55,500 nucleotides of DNA from Adiantum capillus-veneris (Eukaryota > Streptophyta > Polypodiopsida > Polypodiales > Pteridaceae). The notes below the pieces were generated by a model. That model saw only the letters and a program-made list of their open reading frames with translations, was not told where the DNA came from and searched no databases. A program made the translations under genes and the position numbers. Each line of letters starts with the position of its first letter. Within the stretch, counting starts at the first letter, position 1. Positions 45,772 through 55,500 of the stretch are shown here, piece by piece. The stretch lies in NCBI GenBank assembly GCA_014529385.2, contig CM043945.1, positions 95,892,112 through 95,947,611 on the forward strand, given 5' to 3'.

Positions 45772-46847
45772 CACCATCAAACACATTAGTAGAAAATGCA
45801 ATGTTTGATTACATCTTCTGTTGTGTTCTGTTGGTCACATCTTCTCTGTGATGGTGTTCTGTTGGTCACATCTTCCCATCTACAATATATTTATATCTAG
45901 GGAACTGGGTATGACCAATGCTTAGTGGGTAAAATGGAAAGGCCTGTATCATTCTATGTAATCTGCATAGTCCAAATTCAAATGGTTTAGTGTCACCTAC
46001 ATCGTTCACCACCCAACCAAGGTTCATTTTTGACGGGCATTTTAACCATTTTGTGTACGCTACTCTGCAAAAAATACCAAAATATGTAAAAGCTGTGAAA
46101 TTTAAAGGGCAAGGGCACCCATCAAACATTAGCCTTCCACCTGATGGTGACGTGGCACGGTAACATGGCACAGGGTATTTGATAGGTTGGCAATGTCTCT
46201 GCTCGTGGTGCGGTGACGTGATGCTGATGAGTATACACCTACCCGGCCAAGTGTATGGCCTTGAAGCATAAGTAATGTCACCAATAAGAGTCATGGCAGA
46301 GCCTGTCTTACAAGCCAATTGGATGGCAAGTGGCAGAGTGCCAAAGAGCTCACTTACAGAGAGCTAATGACTATACAAAACTAGTCAATGACATGTAGAT
46401 TAAGAATGTGGTCATGCATGCATCAGGTATGTTACAAGTGCAACTATGCCTAAATTGTCGGCATAGTTACAGCATATAAAACAAATACATGGTGCATGTG
46501 TGACCATGCATGAGGCCCAGTTATTTCAAAAAGTTACTGATACCTATGCATCGCATGACCAGTACCTACCTTGGAAATATCGGAACAATGTTCGGAAAAA
46601 TTCATTTTCTCAAACATACAAAATTCCTTTCCTTGAAGAGGGGGGAAAAAAATAAGGTTATTTTTGGGAATTTTTAGAGTATTTTTCTCTATTTTGAGGT
46701 GGAATTTTTTATCCCTTTCCCCTTGCCCTCAGCCGCCATTTCTAAAATTGAAAACGGCACGATATTAAGCTGAGATACATTTTTCCCTAACATTGTATGG
46801 GAAACTGGCTTCCAGTGACCAGTGATTCCACCCATGGCCTCCAATCT
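45772..46847. other. Intergenic stretch with one unsupported open frame
   Basis: A minus-strand open stretch of 150 codons (45866-46318, MACKTGSAMTLIGDITYASR...) is longer than most chance frames here but shows no domain, coding bias or splice context I can recognise. A 20-bp sequence GTTCTGTTGGTCACATCTTC occurs twice near 45824 and 45854. Nothing else seen. Confidence 0.35.
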
Positions 46848-47267
46848 TCATGTCAAATGAGCCTGATAGTTGATACTGGAAGCCTTAATTACCATGGCAT
46901 ATAAGGAGTGTTTTTTCAGCTCATTTACCAGAACTTGCAGTTCTGCAACCTGATCATGAGCATATCCCAAGAGAACAACTTGAAACAAAAAAAGAGAGAG
47001 AACCAACTTTGCTTCTGTGTGTGCATGCATGCGCCCCACACCCATCCGCATGCATCGAACATGTGCAACCATCTTCTGTGTTGAATGCCATAGACTGAAA
47101 GGACTGGGTTGTGGAAGCACCTTTCTGAGAAGAGAGATGAGTTCTTGTTGCATGGATGAGATGATAGCAGGTGAGGCGCTTGGTTGCTCTTGCACCTCTC
47201 TATTATTCATGATATCTGCAAGTAAGGGCTGCCTCCTCGACCGGAGCTCCTCCTCCTCTGCCTCCAT
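46848..47267 (-). CDS. Putative short host gene, first exons, function unknown
   Basis: The minus-strand frame opens at 47267 with MEAEEEELRSRRQPLLADIM and runs into QQELISLLRK, followed by a good splice donor (AAG|GTGCTT). After a CA/GA-rich interval comes VVLLGYAHDQVAELQVLVNE...HSLYAM, ended by another donor-like ATG|GTAATT near 46890. This suggests a first exon (about 47267-47118) and a second (about 46980-46890) with an intron between. The unbroken open frame across that interval is probably chance. The join phase is not clean: the best acceptor (TTTCAAG) leaves the second block one base out, so the model is tentative. The visible protein is acidic then helical, perhaps coiled-coil. I do not recognise the family. 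A decayed copy of exon 1 lies at 49728-49845. Confidence 0.45.
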   Translation of the reverse strand: MEAEEEELRSRRQPLLADIMNNREVQEQPSASPAIISSMQQELISLLRKVLPQPSPFSLWHSTQKMVAHVRCMRMGVGRMHAHTEAKLVLSLFLFQVVLLGYAHDQVAELQVLVNELKKHSLYAMVIKASSINYQAHLT

Positions 47268-47360
47268 TGTTTATCTCACTTACACACGCTGCACGCACAC
47301 ACCCCTTTCATCTACACACACCCGCCTCAAGAGATGAAAATGGGGACGTTTGTGTGTGTG

Positions 47361-47376
47361 TGTGTGTGTGTGTATA

Positions 47377-47407
<31 letters not shown>
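47361..47407. repeat. (GT)n then (GA)n compound microsatellite
   Basis: About 11 GT units followed by GTATAAGA and about 11 GA units, just upstream of the putative gene start. Confidence 0.85.
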
Positions 47408-47551
47408 TTGTGTCTGTGTCAGCACGTGTACGGAAAGAGAGGGACGACCACAATTTCCTCGAACACGAGTCATGCCTAATGCTAGGAAAGAATGCATGCA
47501 TTTTTTCAGTGCAGGTCCTGTCATTGACAGTGTTAGAAAACAACCGGGGGT

Positions 47552-47913
47552 CTAGGGTAAAGGGGCCAATATAAGGCCATGTAAGAAAAAAATAGTATTT
47601 TTGGGGGGGATTTTTCATATCCAGCCACATTTGAAATTTAAAGAGTGCATTCAATTCCTCATGAAAAGAGGCATTAGATGATATCAAGATTGATATTTTT
47701 TTGATTTTGCCTCAGCACTCTATTTGAAAAAGCGTTCTGAGGGCTTTTTAGAAAACAAAGACACTCAAGCCCCAATAGTAGTACACTTTTTAGCAAATCA
47801 GATGTGGACACCTAAGCAAGATTTCAAGTATATTCTTTTTTTTTTGTCTCTCTATTGGGGGTGGAGCCATTTTCCTTTTGGGGGGTGGTTCCTTATTGGC
47901 CCCTTTACCCTAG
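47552..47913. mobile_element. MITE-like element with 20-bp perfect terminal inverted repeats
   Basis: CTAGGGTAAAGGGGCCAATA at 47552-47571 is the exact reverse complement of 47894-47913. The 362-bp interior is AT-rich and non-coding. The size and ends fit a non-autonomous DNA transposon. No convincing target duplication was seen, so the superfamily is open. Confidence 0.6.
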
Positions 47914-48100
47914 TGTATTTTAACCGGTTGAAATTATAAAATCCCGGTTAGATTTTGAGCTTGCCTTCAAGAAAATCGGCAAATTTACACAAGTTTTAGT
48001 GTAATTACCGACAAAAACTTCAAATTTTGACATGACAACCGGGAGAATTTCAAGTTTCTCCTTATTTTGATCGGATAGGAAAAATGTATTTGTCTAGCCC

Positions 48101-48155
48101 TGCAGGATGCGGATTGTCGCTCATTGGCTACGAATTACGATTTTCACTATCACCA
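48101..48155. repeat. Dispersed repeat, copy 1
   Basis: GATGCGGATTGTCGCTCATT...GAATTACGATTTTCACTATC closely matches 50307-50355 in the same orientation. It belongs to the duplicated block discussed under findings. Confidence 0.7.
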
Positions 48156-48262
48156 TGGACGTACCTCACCCTTCTCTACCTCCTCCTCATATGAGGCCTA
48201 AGGTTAGGAATCCATACACTCCGCTCAGCTATCCTAAGGACTAAATGACACGGAGCATTTAA

Positions 48263-48264
<2 letters not shown>

Positions 48265-48297
<33 letters not shown>
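48265..48297. repeat. Poly(G) tract of 33
   Basis: Thirty-three consecutive G on the plus strand, in a gene-free stretch. Confidence 0.9.
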
Positions 48298-48298
<1 letters not shown>

Positions 48299-48465
48299 GA
48301 GGGGATCAATGGATGGGAAGCTCGCGTGCAGCCGTCCAAGCGATGCCCGTCGTAGATTCCTTATTAAAACTAAACTCGGACAGGGGACCTATTCGGGTTT
48401 AGTTCTAGGCAAATCCAGGTTTATCATTTATAACACCATGTAAAATGGCTTTGTTTTCACATGTG

Positions 48466-48749
48466 CACGGACGGGCGACGTGGTTAGCTCAAGCCTCAAC
48501 AGGTGTTGGGGTGCGAGGTCGTGGGTTCCGATCCGGTCTCCTCACCTATGCCGCCTTTTTTTGGGGGGCTTATCCACCTCGAGATGCTCGTCACCCTTTT
48601 GCGCCGTCGATCCCCTTACCCACCCCCACGTGCGTAGCCGTGTCACTTAGTGTCGTGACTCAACCATCCTTCTATTGAGCCTCGTGTCGTTCCCCACTAG
48701 GCCATGCCAAAAACCTTGGAGAAGCGTTTTCTTTCTCCAAAAAAAAAAA
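48466..48749 (+). mobile_element. tRNA-derived SINE candidate
   Basis: The head resembles a tRNA gene with polymerase III promoter boxes: GTGGTTAGCTCAAG (A-box-like, about 48479) and GTGGGTTCCGATCC (B-box-like, about 48523). It is followed by a GC-rich body unrelated to its AT-rich surroundings and an 11-base A tail (48739-48749). This is the layout of a plant SINE, mobilised by LINE reverse transcriptase. The start and target duplication were not defined. Confidence 0.6.
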
Positions 48750-48808
48750 GCTAGGATATGAATACTAATGTTTTTCCAAGTGGTACCTTCTTTAGGTTTA
48801 TCTTTTCA

Positions 48809-49210
48809 TTAGCCAATGTTTATCGACATACATGACGAGTAGTACGTAAAATCATGATAGTCAAGCATGCGCTCAGGTTCATGCGATTGGGTGGGAGGTT
48901 CAATTAAATCGACAAAAACGTATTGATCAACTACATTGTCATCCCTATGCAAACATTTACGTAAATGGCGTACATGAAAAACCAGATGAATACAAGAGTG
49001 CACATGTAAAAAAAGGTTGTAGGCCATATCTCCAACTCGCTTGAGTATTTTGAATGGGCCACAATATCTAAGAGAAAACTTAAGTGCAGGACCAATTTTC
49101 AGATTTTTTGAATACTATGAAACACGTAAAAATATATCTCCATCTTCTGTGAGCGCGACTTACCGATGTTTCTCATCGATATACTTATTGTCAAAGAATC
49201 TAGTACTTCT
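48809..49210 (-). pseudogene. Ty3/gypsy integrase C-terminal fragment
   Basis: The minus strand reads KFSLRYCGPFKILKRVGDMA just before an open stretch (49027-48809) with CIHLVFHVRHLRKCL and VVDQYVFVDLIEPPTQ. This is the C-terminal SH3-like region and tail of a gypsy integrase (the PFxI..VG.xAY...IHxVFHVSxLK pattern). No catalytic core is nearby, so it is an isolated fragment. No chromodomain follows. Confidence 0.75.
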
Positions 49211-49359
49211 ATGTGATTATAGTGAAATTAATTTATGAAAGGGGAGTTTTCCTTTAGAGGATTCTTTAGAGAAAAACCAAAGATTGTGCAAAGCTGATTC
49301 CATTGCATCATTCACACACTAGAACATCAAATCATGCACATAACTTAAAGAGAATAACA

Positions 49360-49726
49360 CAATTAATATTGACAACTTATTCATGACAGGATTTTCTTTG
49401 AGTTGGTCCCCCCCTCCAAAAGATCTTTGTAATATAATTCTCTCAATGAGAGTTTTGATTACAACACAAGCTTGTGCTCTTGTGGACCTTTCCTCGAATC
49501 AAGAAGATGATGAGCGTCATGTTCCATGGTGTAACCCTCCTTCCCAAGCCCTAAACACCCCAGCGAGGAGAAAGAACTACGAGGATGGAAGTAGATGAGA
49601 GTGATGAGAAGTATTTTTTCAAGCAAAGAAGTAGTAATTTCTTATATGCTTACTCCATGAGCAAGCTCTTAGCATAGCTAGATTAATAAAGAAGAAGAAG
49701 ATGAGCTTCCTTGCTTGGATTTTCAT
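49360..49726. repeat. Dispersed repeat family, copy 1
   Basis: Similar in order and sequence to 52080-52510: GGATTTTCTTTGAGTTGGTC with a run of C, then CTCTTGTGGACC, CCCAAGCCCTAAACACC, GAAGAAGAAGATG and GGATTTTCATCCATG. Non-coding. It ends exactly where the duplicated exon begins. Confidence 0.6.
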
Positions 49727-49727
49727 C

Positions 49728-50022
<295 letters not shown>

Positions 50023-50219
50023 AGCATTCAGGTGCTCTTTGAAAGCTGAAATTGTGGTATGTGTGTGCACACATGCACAAAAGAGAGGAGGAGCTCAAAC
50101 ACAAACAGGGCTCAGCGGGGGTCAGCCCTCATGAGTCCTGAGTTAGGCTAGGTTCACACGGAGCGACGGTGGGGTATGTGTCCACAGTGGTTCACATTCA
50201 ATGAGGAGAGTGAGGATTG

Positions 50220-50220
<1 letters not shown>

Positions 50221-50257
<37 letters not shown>
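50221..50257. repeat. Poly(C) tract of 37
   Basis: Thirty-seven consecutive C, 200 bp after the poly(G)53 tract and complementary to it. Confidence 0.92.
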
Positions 50258-50260
<3 letters not shown>

Positions 50261-50300
50261 CCTCTTTGGAAGACCTCTATTGCCATGCACTTTTTTAGTG

Positions 50301-50355
50301 TAGGATGCAGGCTATCACTCATTGGCTAGGAATTACAATTTTCACTATCGAGGTG
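50301..50355. repeat. Dispersed repeat, copy 2
   Basis: GATGCAGGCTATCACTCATT...GAATTACAATTTTCACTATC, same orientation as 48101-48155. Confidence 0.7.
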
Positions 50356-50470
50356 TTGCGGGTCGACGGTCCAACTTGGACAGTCACATTTGGTGTAAAA
50401 TTTTTCTAATGCCTTTAAAAGGCCTTATCCTAATGAAAACTCTCTCTTTTGTGTGCACAACTATTTTCTA

Positions 50471-51152
50471 CTATTCATCTTCTTCTTCATCTACCTCCCT
50501 CTTGCTACTGTGTCTATTAGGTAAGCCATAGGCTTTCCCAACAGCTGGTTTAGAGCCACGATGGTCTTTGCCTTCCCTCTGATGTGTGTTACTCCTTTGA
50601 GAGTGGCTAAGGCTCAATCGAGCTTTGAGAAATGAGATTTCTGCAAACACATGTGTCCCCCACCTTTGGCTCTCCATAACTTTCAGGCCCGACTACACAT
50701 CTGCCAATCTGTTGTCACATTTTGTGTTGCCTTACCCAATCATCCTCTGTCACCCGAAGCCTGCACATAGCAGTTCAGCAAGACCCCAACTCCTACTGCA
50801 ATTTTCCCTCTCAACCCGAAGCCTACCCATGCACTTACTGCAGCTTGTTCGACCTCTGAAATACTCCTTCATCTACATTTTATATGTCACTTGGCTGCAT
50901 ATTTAATTTGAGCAATATTACTTTGCCATTGCTTTGAGCAAGCACTCTCCACCTTCGATTGCCACTCTGCACACATTCATTCACGCAAGTTACTGTTTGT
51001 GATGAGACTATAGTTAGAGGCCTCGAAGCACTATTTTGCTCTACTTGACCCACCGTGCAAACCGCTCTCGCCATCAAACCTTCAACCGGCAGATTTATAT
51101 TAACCATCACAAGGCTTGGTTTTTCATCTTGTGTTGTGAACGGGGGTAGCAA
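50471..51152 (-). other. Stretch with two short minus-strand open frames of unknown nature
   Basis: 51152-50880 (90 codons, PSLVMVNINLPVEGLMARAV...) and 50677-50471 (68 codons, ending in an acidic VDEEEDE) have reasonable composition but no motif I recognise. They may be exons of an unknown gene or chance. No clear splice model joins them. Confidence 0.25.
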
Positions 51153-51466
51153 AGGTAAGTGAAAACGTGCAAACTTATGTCCAAGTCATCTAAACCCACC
51201 CTAATTGACATCTCCTGTGTTAAACAAAATTCATTCCTCGAGACTATAGATCTGTACGATCATGTATGGTAGATTGAACACAAAGTGAACTCAAAGTGGA
51301 CTTATTTAAAGTGAACTCCTTTGTTGTAAACACCAAGAGAACATGTTGTAAACTCCAATTGAGTTTTAAGCACATATGTTCACAAGTGATACATTTGAAC
51401 CACAATTAAACTTTGATTGAACACTATAAGTGTAGTTTACTATATGATTATAAACTAGCAAGAAAT
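51153..51466. other. AT-rich intergenic stretch
   Basis: Nothing recognisable beyond imperfect repeats of AAGTGAACTC and GAACAC motifs around 51285-51420. Confidence 0.4.
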
Positions 51467-51700
51467 GTGTGTGACCTAATGGTAAGGTGTTGGGCTCTCA
51501 TTACAGTGTGGATTCAAAGCCCAGTGAGGTCCTGGTGATCCCATTTTTCTTCATTCCCACAATAGGATCGATAGCCAATGTCCTTTGATAATTGTGGTTG
51601 TTGATCACACCGTTAATCTTTGGAGGTGTAAATTAGTGTAAGGTTTCCACCTTTCTCAAAGCGTAAAAATAAACCCAAAAGCTTTAATGGAGAGCATTGG
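51467..51700 (+). mobile_element. tRNA-like SINE candidate
   Basis: GTGTGACCTAATGGTAAGGT (51467-51486) resembles the D-arm/A-box of a plant tRNA, and GGATTCAAAGCCC about 25 bases further resembles the B box. Together they span a tRNA-like head of some 70 bp ending CAGTGAGGTCC. The A-rich end near 51665-51690 could be the tail. It is probably a SINE or degraded tRNA pseudogene, less certain than the one at 48.5 kb. Confidence 0.45.
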
Positions 51701-52079
51701 ATGTACAAACTGGTAAACCACTATCTCAAAAGCAATTAAAATTGGTCTTTTTAGAATCTTAAGCACGACAAACCTATAGCTAGGAACTCTTAGAACTAAA
51801 TTTGGGTAAAATCTAACACCGCTATCCCTTCTGGAAGTTTTACTGCCACTTTAAATTGCAAAAATAATTGAATGGTTTTACTAATCATTAAAGCTTAAGA
51901 CTTTTGTAATGGAATTTGCCTATTCAATTTGAGAGTAGCGGAATTTAATGAGAGAACTTTCAAGAAATGATTTTGTGAGAATAGCGGGTAGACATAATTG
52001 AAGATAGCAACATAATTATAGCAATTAGTTAACTTGGCATGGACAATACTTTTGCAAGAGAGAGAATTTAGAGAACATG
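51701..52079. other. AT-rich stretch, nothing recognised
   Basis: No coding signal or repeat structure found. Confidence 0.4.
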
Positions 52080-52510
52080 ACAACAGTTGAGGACCGGATT
52101 TATGTGGAGCCGGTCCCCCCTCGAATAGGCATTTGTATTATGATTTCTCCCATAAAGAGAGACTTGTTACAATACATTCTTTGTGTTCCTTGTGACCTAG
52201 GTGAAGCAATGAAGATGGAAAGCTTCATGCATCACCATCATAGCATAACCTAAACTTGAAGAAAGCTTTAACTATACCAAGCCTCAGTCCCAAGACCTCA
52301 AACACCTTCGAAGGTGGAGAGAGCTAGCAGGGAATGAGGGTAGGGAAGAGGAAGAAGAAACATTTCATACGAGAAAGAGCTAGTTCCTCACTTATCATAA
52401 CTCTTGTGCTAGCATACATAATAGCATAGTAATGAAGAAGAAATAGATGGCAAGCTCAAGCATTGAAGCATGGCTCTTGGATGGATTTGCACTCCATAGC
52501 TAAGAGTGTT
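52080..52510. repeat. Dispersed repeat family, copy 2
   Basis: Shares blocks in the same order with 49360-49726: GGATTTATGTGGAGCCGGTC with a run of C, TTCCTTGTGACC, CCCAAGACCTCAAACACC, GAAGAAGAAATAG and GGATTTGCACTCCAT. Non-coding. The foldback structure begins shortly after it. Confidence 0.6.
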
Positions 52511-52589
52511 GGTGTAGGCTCTCAACCTCTACTTGCTTGGAGAAGGAGAGGGAGTTCTTGCACTTTGCATAGTGCACAATGAGAGTGTT

Positions 52590-54281
52590 TGTGAGTGTGT
52601 GTGGGTGAGTATACCCCCTAAGCACCCCCCTAGCTTGCTTGGGTCGACCCCCCCTTGTAGCTCATGCTTGAAGCTCATTGGACCCCTCCAGGCCTAGCCA
52701 ATCACAAGCAGGAGCCATTATAAGCAACATGGGTAGCCTTGGGACAAGTGTCCCCCTTTCTCCTTTGAGAGAGAGGACTTGATAAATGCAAAATCAATTA
52801 ATTAAATATCCTAAATTATCATTGGACCCCTTGGGTGGCCAACCAATAGGCTTCAGGCACACCATGAGGGCAACATGGGGAGGAACTTGACAAGTGTCCT
52901 TGCTGCCTCTTCAAGCTGGGGCTTCCCTTGTGTGTGTGTGTGTGTGTGTTCTCTCTCATCCCCCCCCCCCCCCCCCCTTGTAGGCTCACCCCCCTCCTTG
53001 TAGGGATATTTTTGACTTTGGATGAGCAAGCCCCTTAGTCATCAAGCATGACTAAGCACTTGAAGTAGGGGGTGTTCCCACAAGCATCTCAGGCAAGCTT
53101 CTCAAGGCACCTCAAGCACCTTAATCATGCACCAAGTCAAGCACCTCAAGCATGACAAGCACCTCAAGCAGGACAAGCACCTCAAGCACGACAAGCACCT
53201 TGAGCTTGGGCCGGGTTCCCACCTCAAGCTCAACCCTAGCTTACCTAAGGTCAAAGGAATTTTACACACATTATTGGAGGTCTTCAATGAAGCTAACCCT
53301 AAGGTCTTATGCTCCATTGGTTAGCCTTGCTCTTGATAGACCATCTCCCATTTGGGCCCCTTTACTATTGGCCCCGTGTTGAGATAGATCTATAAGCACA
53401 TATCTATATCTTAACACTTGTTCTCATTTATTCTCCCACATTAAGTGATCAATTTAATATGAGAAAATCATTTGGGTTGGTTAGATATTATATTTTATGA
53501 CAACTTTCATTATAACCTCCTAAATATTTTCTCAAATCTTTATCGATTAAGCAGAAAATAGACTTAAAAATTAGTAGATTTGATTTTCTGTCATAAAATC
53601 TAATAGCTACCTTTTCCAAAAAGATTTTCTCATATTGAACTAATCATTTAATATGGGGAAGATGAATGGGAACAAGAGGTAGAATATAGACATGCGCATA
53701 TAATGGAGCTTAGAAGACCTTAGGGTTAGCTTCATTAAAGACCTCCAAAGGTTAGTGTTAAAAGTCCTTAGACCTAGGACCTTAAGCAAGTTGGGGTTGA
53801 CCTTGAAGTGAAAACCCTACCCAAGCTTGAGGTGCTTGTCATGCTTGTTGACTGAGGTGCTTAAGGTGTTTGTGGGAGCCTTGCCCAAGCTTGAGGTGCT
53901 TGTCATGCTTAAATGACTAAGGTGCTTGAAGTGTTCAATTCAAACATGATCTCTCAAGAGGTATAAAAGATTGTCATGCTTAAATGACTAAAGTGCTTGA
54001 AGTGTCCAGTTCAAACATGATCTCTTAAGAAGCATAAAAGACACATGTCAAGATCCTTCCCATTTTGCCCTCATGATGTGCTTGAATCCTATTGGATAGA
54101 CTTTAAAGGGGTCCAATGAGAATTTAGATGCATTTAAATAAATAATTAAGCTCTTTCTCTCAAAGAGGGAAAAGAGGACACTTGTCCAAATGACATAATT
54201 AAATAATGAGAGAGAGAGAGAGAGAGGTCGACCAAGCATGAGAGGGGGGGACTGATTTGGGCATCCTTATTCTCATTTTCA

Positions 54282-54305
<24 letters not shown>
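52590..54305. repeat. Long imperfect foldback (inverted repeat), about 1.7 kb
   Basis: Left arm about 52590-53501, right arm about 53590-54305, loop about 88 bp. Matching blocks read inverted include GGAGGTCTTCAATGAAGC and TAACCCTAAGGTCTT (53276-53310) against 53718-53745, TTTTATGAC (53493) against GTCATAAAA (53590), AATATGAGAAAATC on both sides, GACAAGTGTCC (52743) against GGACACTTGTCC (54176), and CCATGAGGGCAA against TTGCCCTCATGA. The left arm also holds a 15-16-bp satellite of ACAAGCACCTCAAGC-type units (53098-53200), and the right arm a shorter inverted counterpart near 53830-54000. No gene inside. This could be a foldback or MULE-like element or an inverted duplication. Confidence 0.85.
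52960..52977. repeat. Poly(C) tract of 18 after (TG)n and (CT)n
   Basis: TG repeat, TCTCTCTCAT, then 18 C, inside the left foldback arm and without a counterpart in the right arm. Confidence 0.85.

Positions 54306-54322
<17 letters not shown>
54281..54322. repeat. (AC)n microsatellite
   Basis: About 20 AC units at the outer end of the right foldback arm. The outer left arm has a TG-rich stretch at the corresponding place. Confidence 0.9.
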
Positions 54323-54324
<2 letters not shown>

Positions 54325-54589
54325 CGGATTTGTTTTCCTATGGAAACTAAGGCTTAATATGAGTGGTTTTAATATCATAAGGGTGATTTTTGTCTACCAA
54401 AGAGGAAGTACCACAAATCACCTTTACACACTTCCACTAGACCACTACGCTGACATGCAGCCTTGCATGACGGGTATTGAAGCAAGGCTATATCAAAGAA
54501 GGTGACCCTACCACCTCTCCCACGTTGCCCCTTGCTCCCACCACCTCACTCTGCGTGAAAAAAAACCACCGCCGCCTACTTTTTCAAAA

Positions 54590-55500
54590 ATGGAAGCTCT
54601 ACAAATCTATATGAAGGTAGCGGTGTGGGATGTTGAGAGCTTAAGTTTGCAGGACTTTGTGATTGGGCCATACCTCCCTCACCATTTCAATATGGAGCTC
54701 CCCAATCAGGTCCGGACTTTCATCATAGGATTACCTCCCCGTAAAATTTATTGCCTTAAGCTATGGTGGACATCGATAACAAGTGTCCTTCATTAATGAC
54801 ACCTGCCTTCCACTTCTAACTCCTTTTTTGCTATTGGCTGTGATGGTGGCAGGTAACATTTGAAGGACTAACCATATCTCGTATGCAAGTGGTGTAACGG
54901 GATTCTTTTTTCTTCCTTGATTGTACATTGCCAAAGTTACATGATAAATATACAACTGCTGGATTTTTTTATAGATGATTGGCTGTTTTTTTGCTCTGAT
55001 GGTTGAATTCCTCCTACACACACTAACGGTCTTGGCGGCCTCCCAAGCTGACCAAGATCCTTTGTTAGAATTATGAGCTTATATAACCTTTAATTCTCTT
55101 ATTAGACGACGTTCCTAACTCCTGGCATGAGGATCTTACAAGGCTGGGCTATTCTGAGCAATTACCGTCAGTTGCATCCTTCATACAAGACCTTCTTCTC
55201 TGTATCAGAGACCCTCTTTTCCATACTACTATCATTGAGCATGATTTGGCATGTCACAATTCTGGTGCAGGTTTTGAGAGTATGCTTCTCTCTATTTTGG
55301 ACGTACCAGCCTGGCTTTGCATTTATGCGTTAGACAAGGAAAACCCGGCACTAGCTAGTGAGAAAATCAGAGAAATCAGTGCCATTATCCCCAACATCAC
55401 TAATGAGGATACCAGAGAAAGGAGGGAATGGTGGGAAGGATCACCTTCTATCATGAGAAGATTTATGGAGATGCATGGGAAGAAGCTTAGGAATGATCCT
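54590..55500 (+). CDS. Unrecognised two-exon plant gene, runs off the window
   Basis: Exon 1 starts at the ATG at 54590 (MEALQIYMKVAVWDVESLSL) and ends at 54740 before GTAAAA. A 365-bp intron follows, with a pyrimidine-rich end TTTAATTCTCTTATTAG, and exon 2 starts at 55106. The phases agree: exon 1 leaves one base and exon 2 supplies two. Exon 2 is open for 395 bp to the window edge (DVPNSWHEDLTRLGYSEQLP, later DVPAWLCIYALDKENPALAS, DTRERREWWEGSPSIMRRFM). The long stop-free frame, balanced composition and matching splice sites support a real gene. I see no known domain, signal peptide or membrane segment in the visible 180 residues. The exon 1 start is the first ATG after a pyrimidine-rich, GC-richer 5' stretch (54500-54580); upstream exons cannot be excluded. 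Confidence 0.6.

Noticed and set aside
45866-46318. 150-codon minus-strand frame as a host gene
   Set aside because: No homology I can name, no splice context and no supporting composition; kept only as a note in the intergenic entry.
47552-47913. Stowaway or Tourist assignment for the MITE-like element
   Set aside because: The ends do not show a TA or TTA target duplication, so no superfamily is named.

Overview
This is plant nuclear DNA from a large, repeat-rich genome. The clearest host gene, a NIP-type aquaporin with a plant intron layout, shows this, as do plant Ty1/copia and Ty3/gypsy chromovirus families primed by initiator tRNA-Met. Sparse genes, nested LTR elements of mixed age, abundant (GA)n/(CA)n arrays and long poly(G)/poly(C) tracts fit a fern, gymnosperm or other big-genome land plant; the sequence does not decide which. 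No bacterial genes, rRNA, CRISPR or organelle genes were seen.

Layout. 0.3-6.6 kb holds two broken gag regions of one gypsy family in opposite orientation. 6.8-8.1 kb is a gypsy RNase H-integrase remnant. 9,032-14,595 is a complete, very young minus-strand copia element (LTRs differ only by one AC unit, 5-bp target duplication, one in-frame stop in the polyprotein). 14.6-19.8 kb is an older relative of it with one LTR left and an 80-bp palindrome in its leader. 21.55-23.26 kb carries the aquaporin (four exons seen, first exon missing), followed upstream by LINE reverse-transcriptase debris (23.6-24.4 kb). 25.7-38.8 kb is a three-level nest: a gypsy-type LTR split by element B (28,202-38,612), whose 3' LTR is split by element C (34,125-38,253), which encodes gag and protease only. 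38.9-45.8 kb is a mosaic of a gag fragment, a small LTR element, the 3' half of a chromodomain chromovirus with its LTR, and the 5' end of an opposite-strand LTR element.

45.8-55.5 kb is richer in low-copy sequence: a putative short host gene (about 47 kb) with a decayed duplicate of its first exon 2.5 kb away, a MITE-like element, two tRNA-derived SINE candidates, an integrase tail, a 1.7-kb foldback structure (52.6-54.3 kb), and the start of an unrecognised two-exon gene that runs off the right edge.

The genes do not form a pathway. The most useful points are the aquaporin's mixed pore filter (Gly-Ile-Gly-Arg with 108 residues between the NPA motifs), the gag-protease-only element C, a conserved LTR core module shared by five LTRs of different families, TGACG-type subrepeats in the element B LTR, and the foldback.
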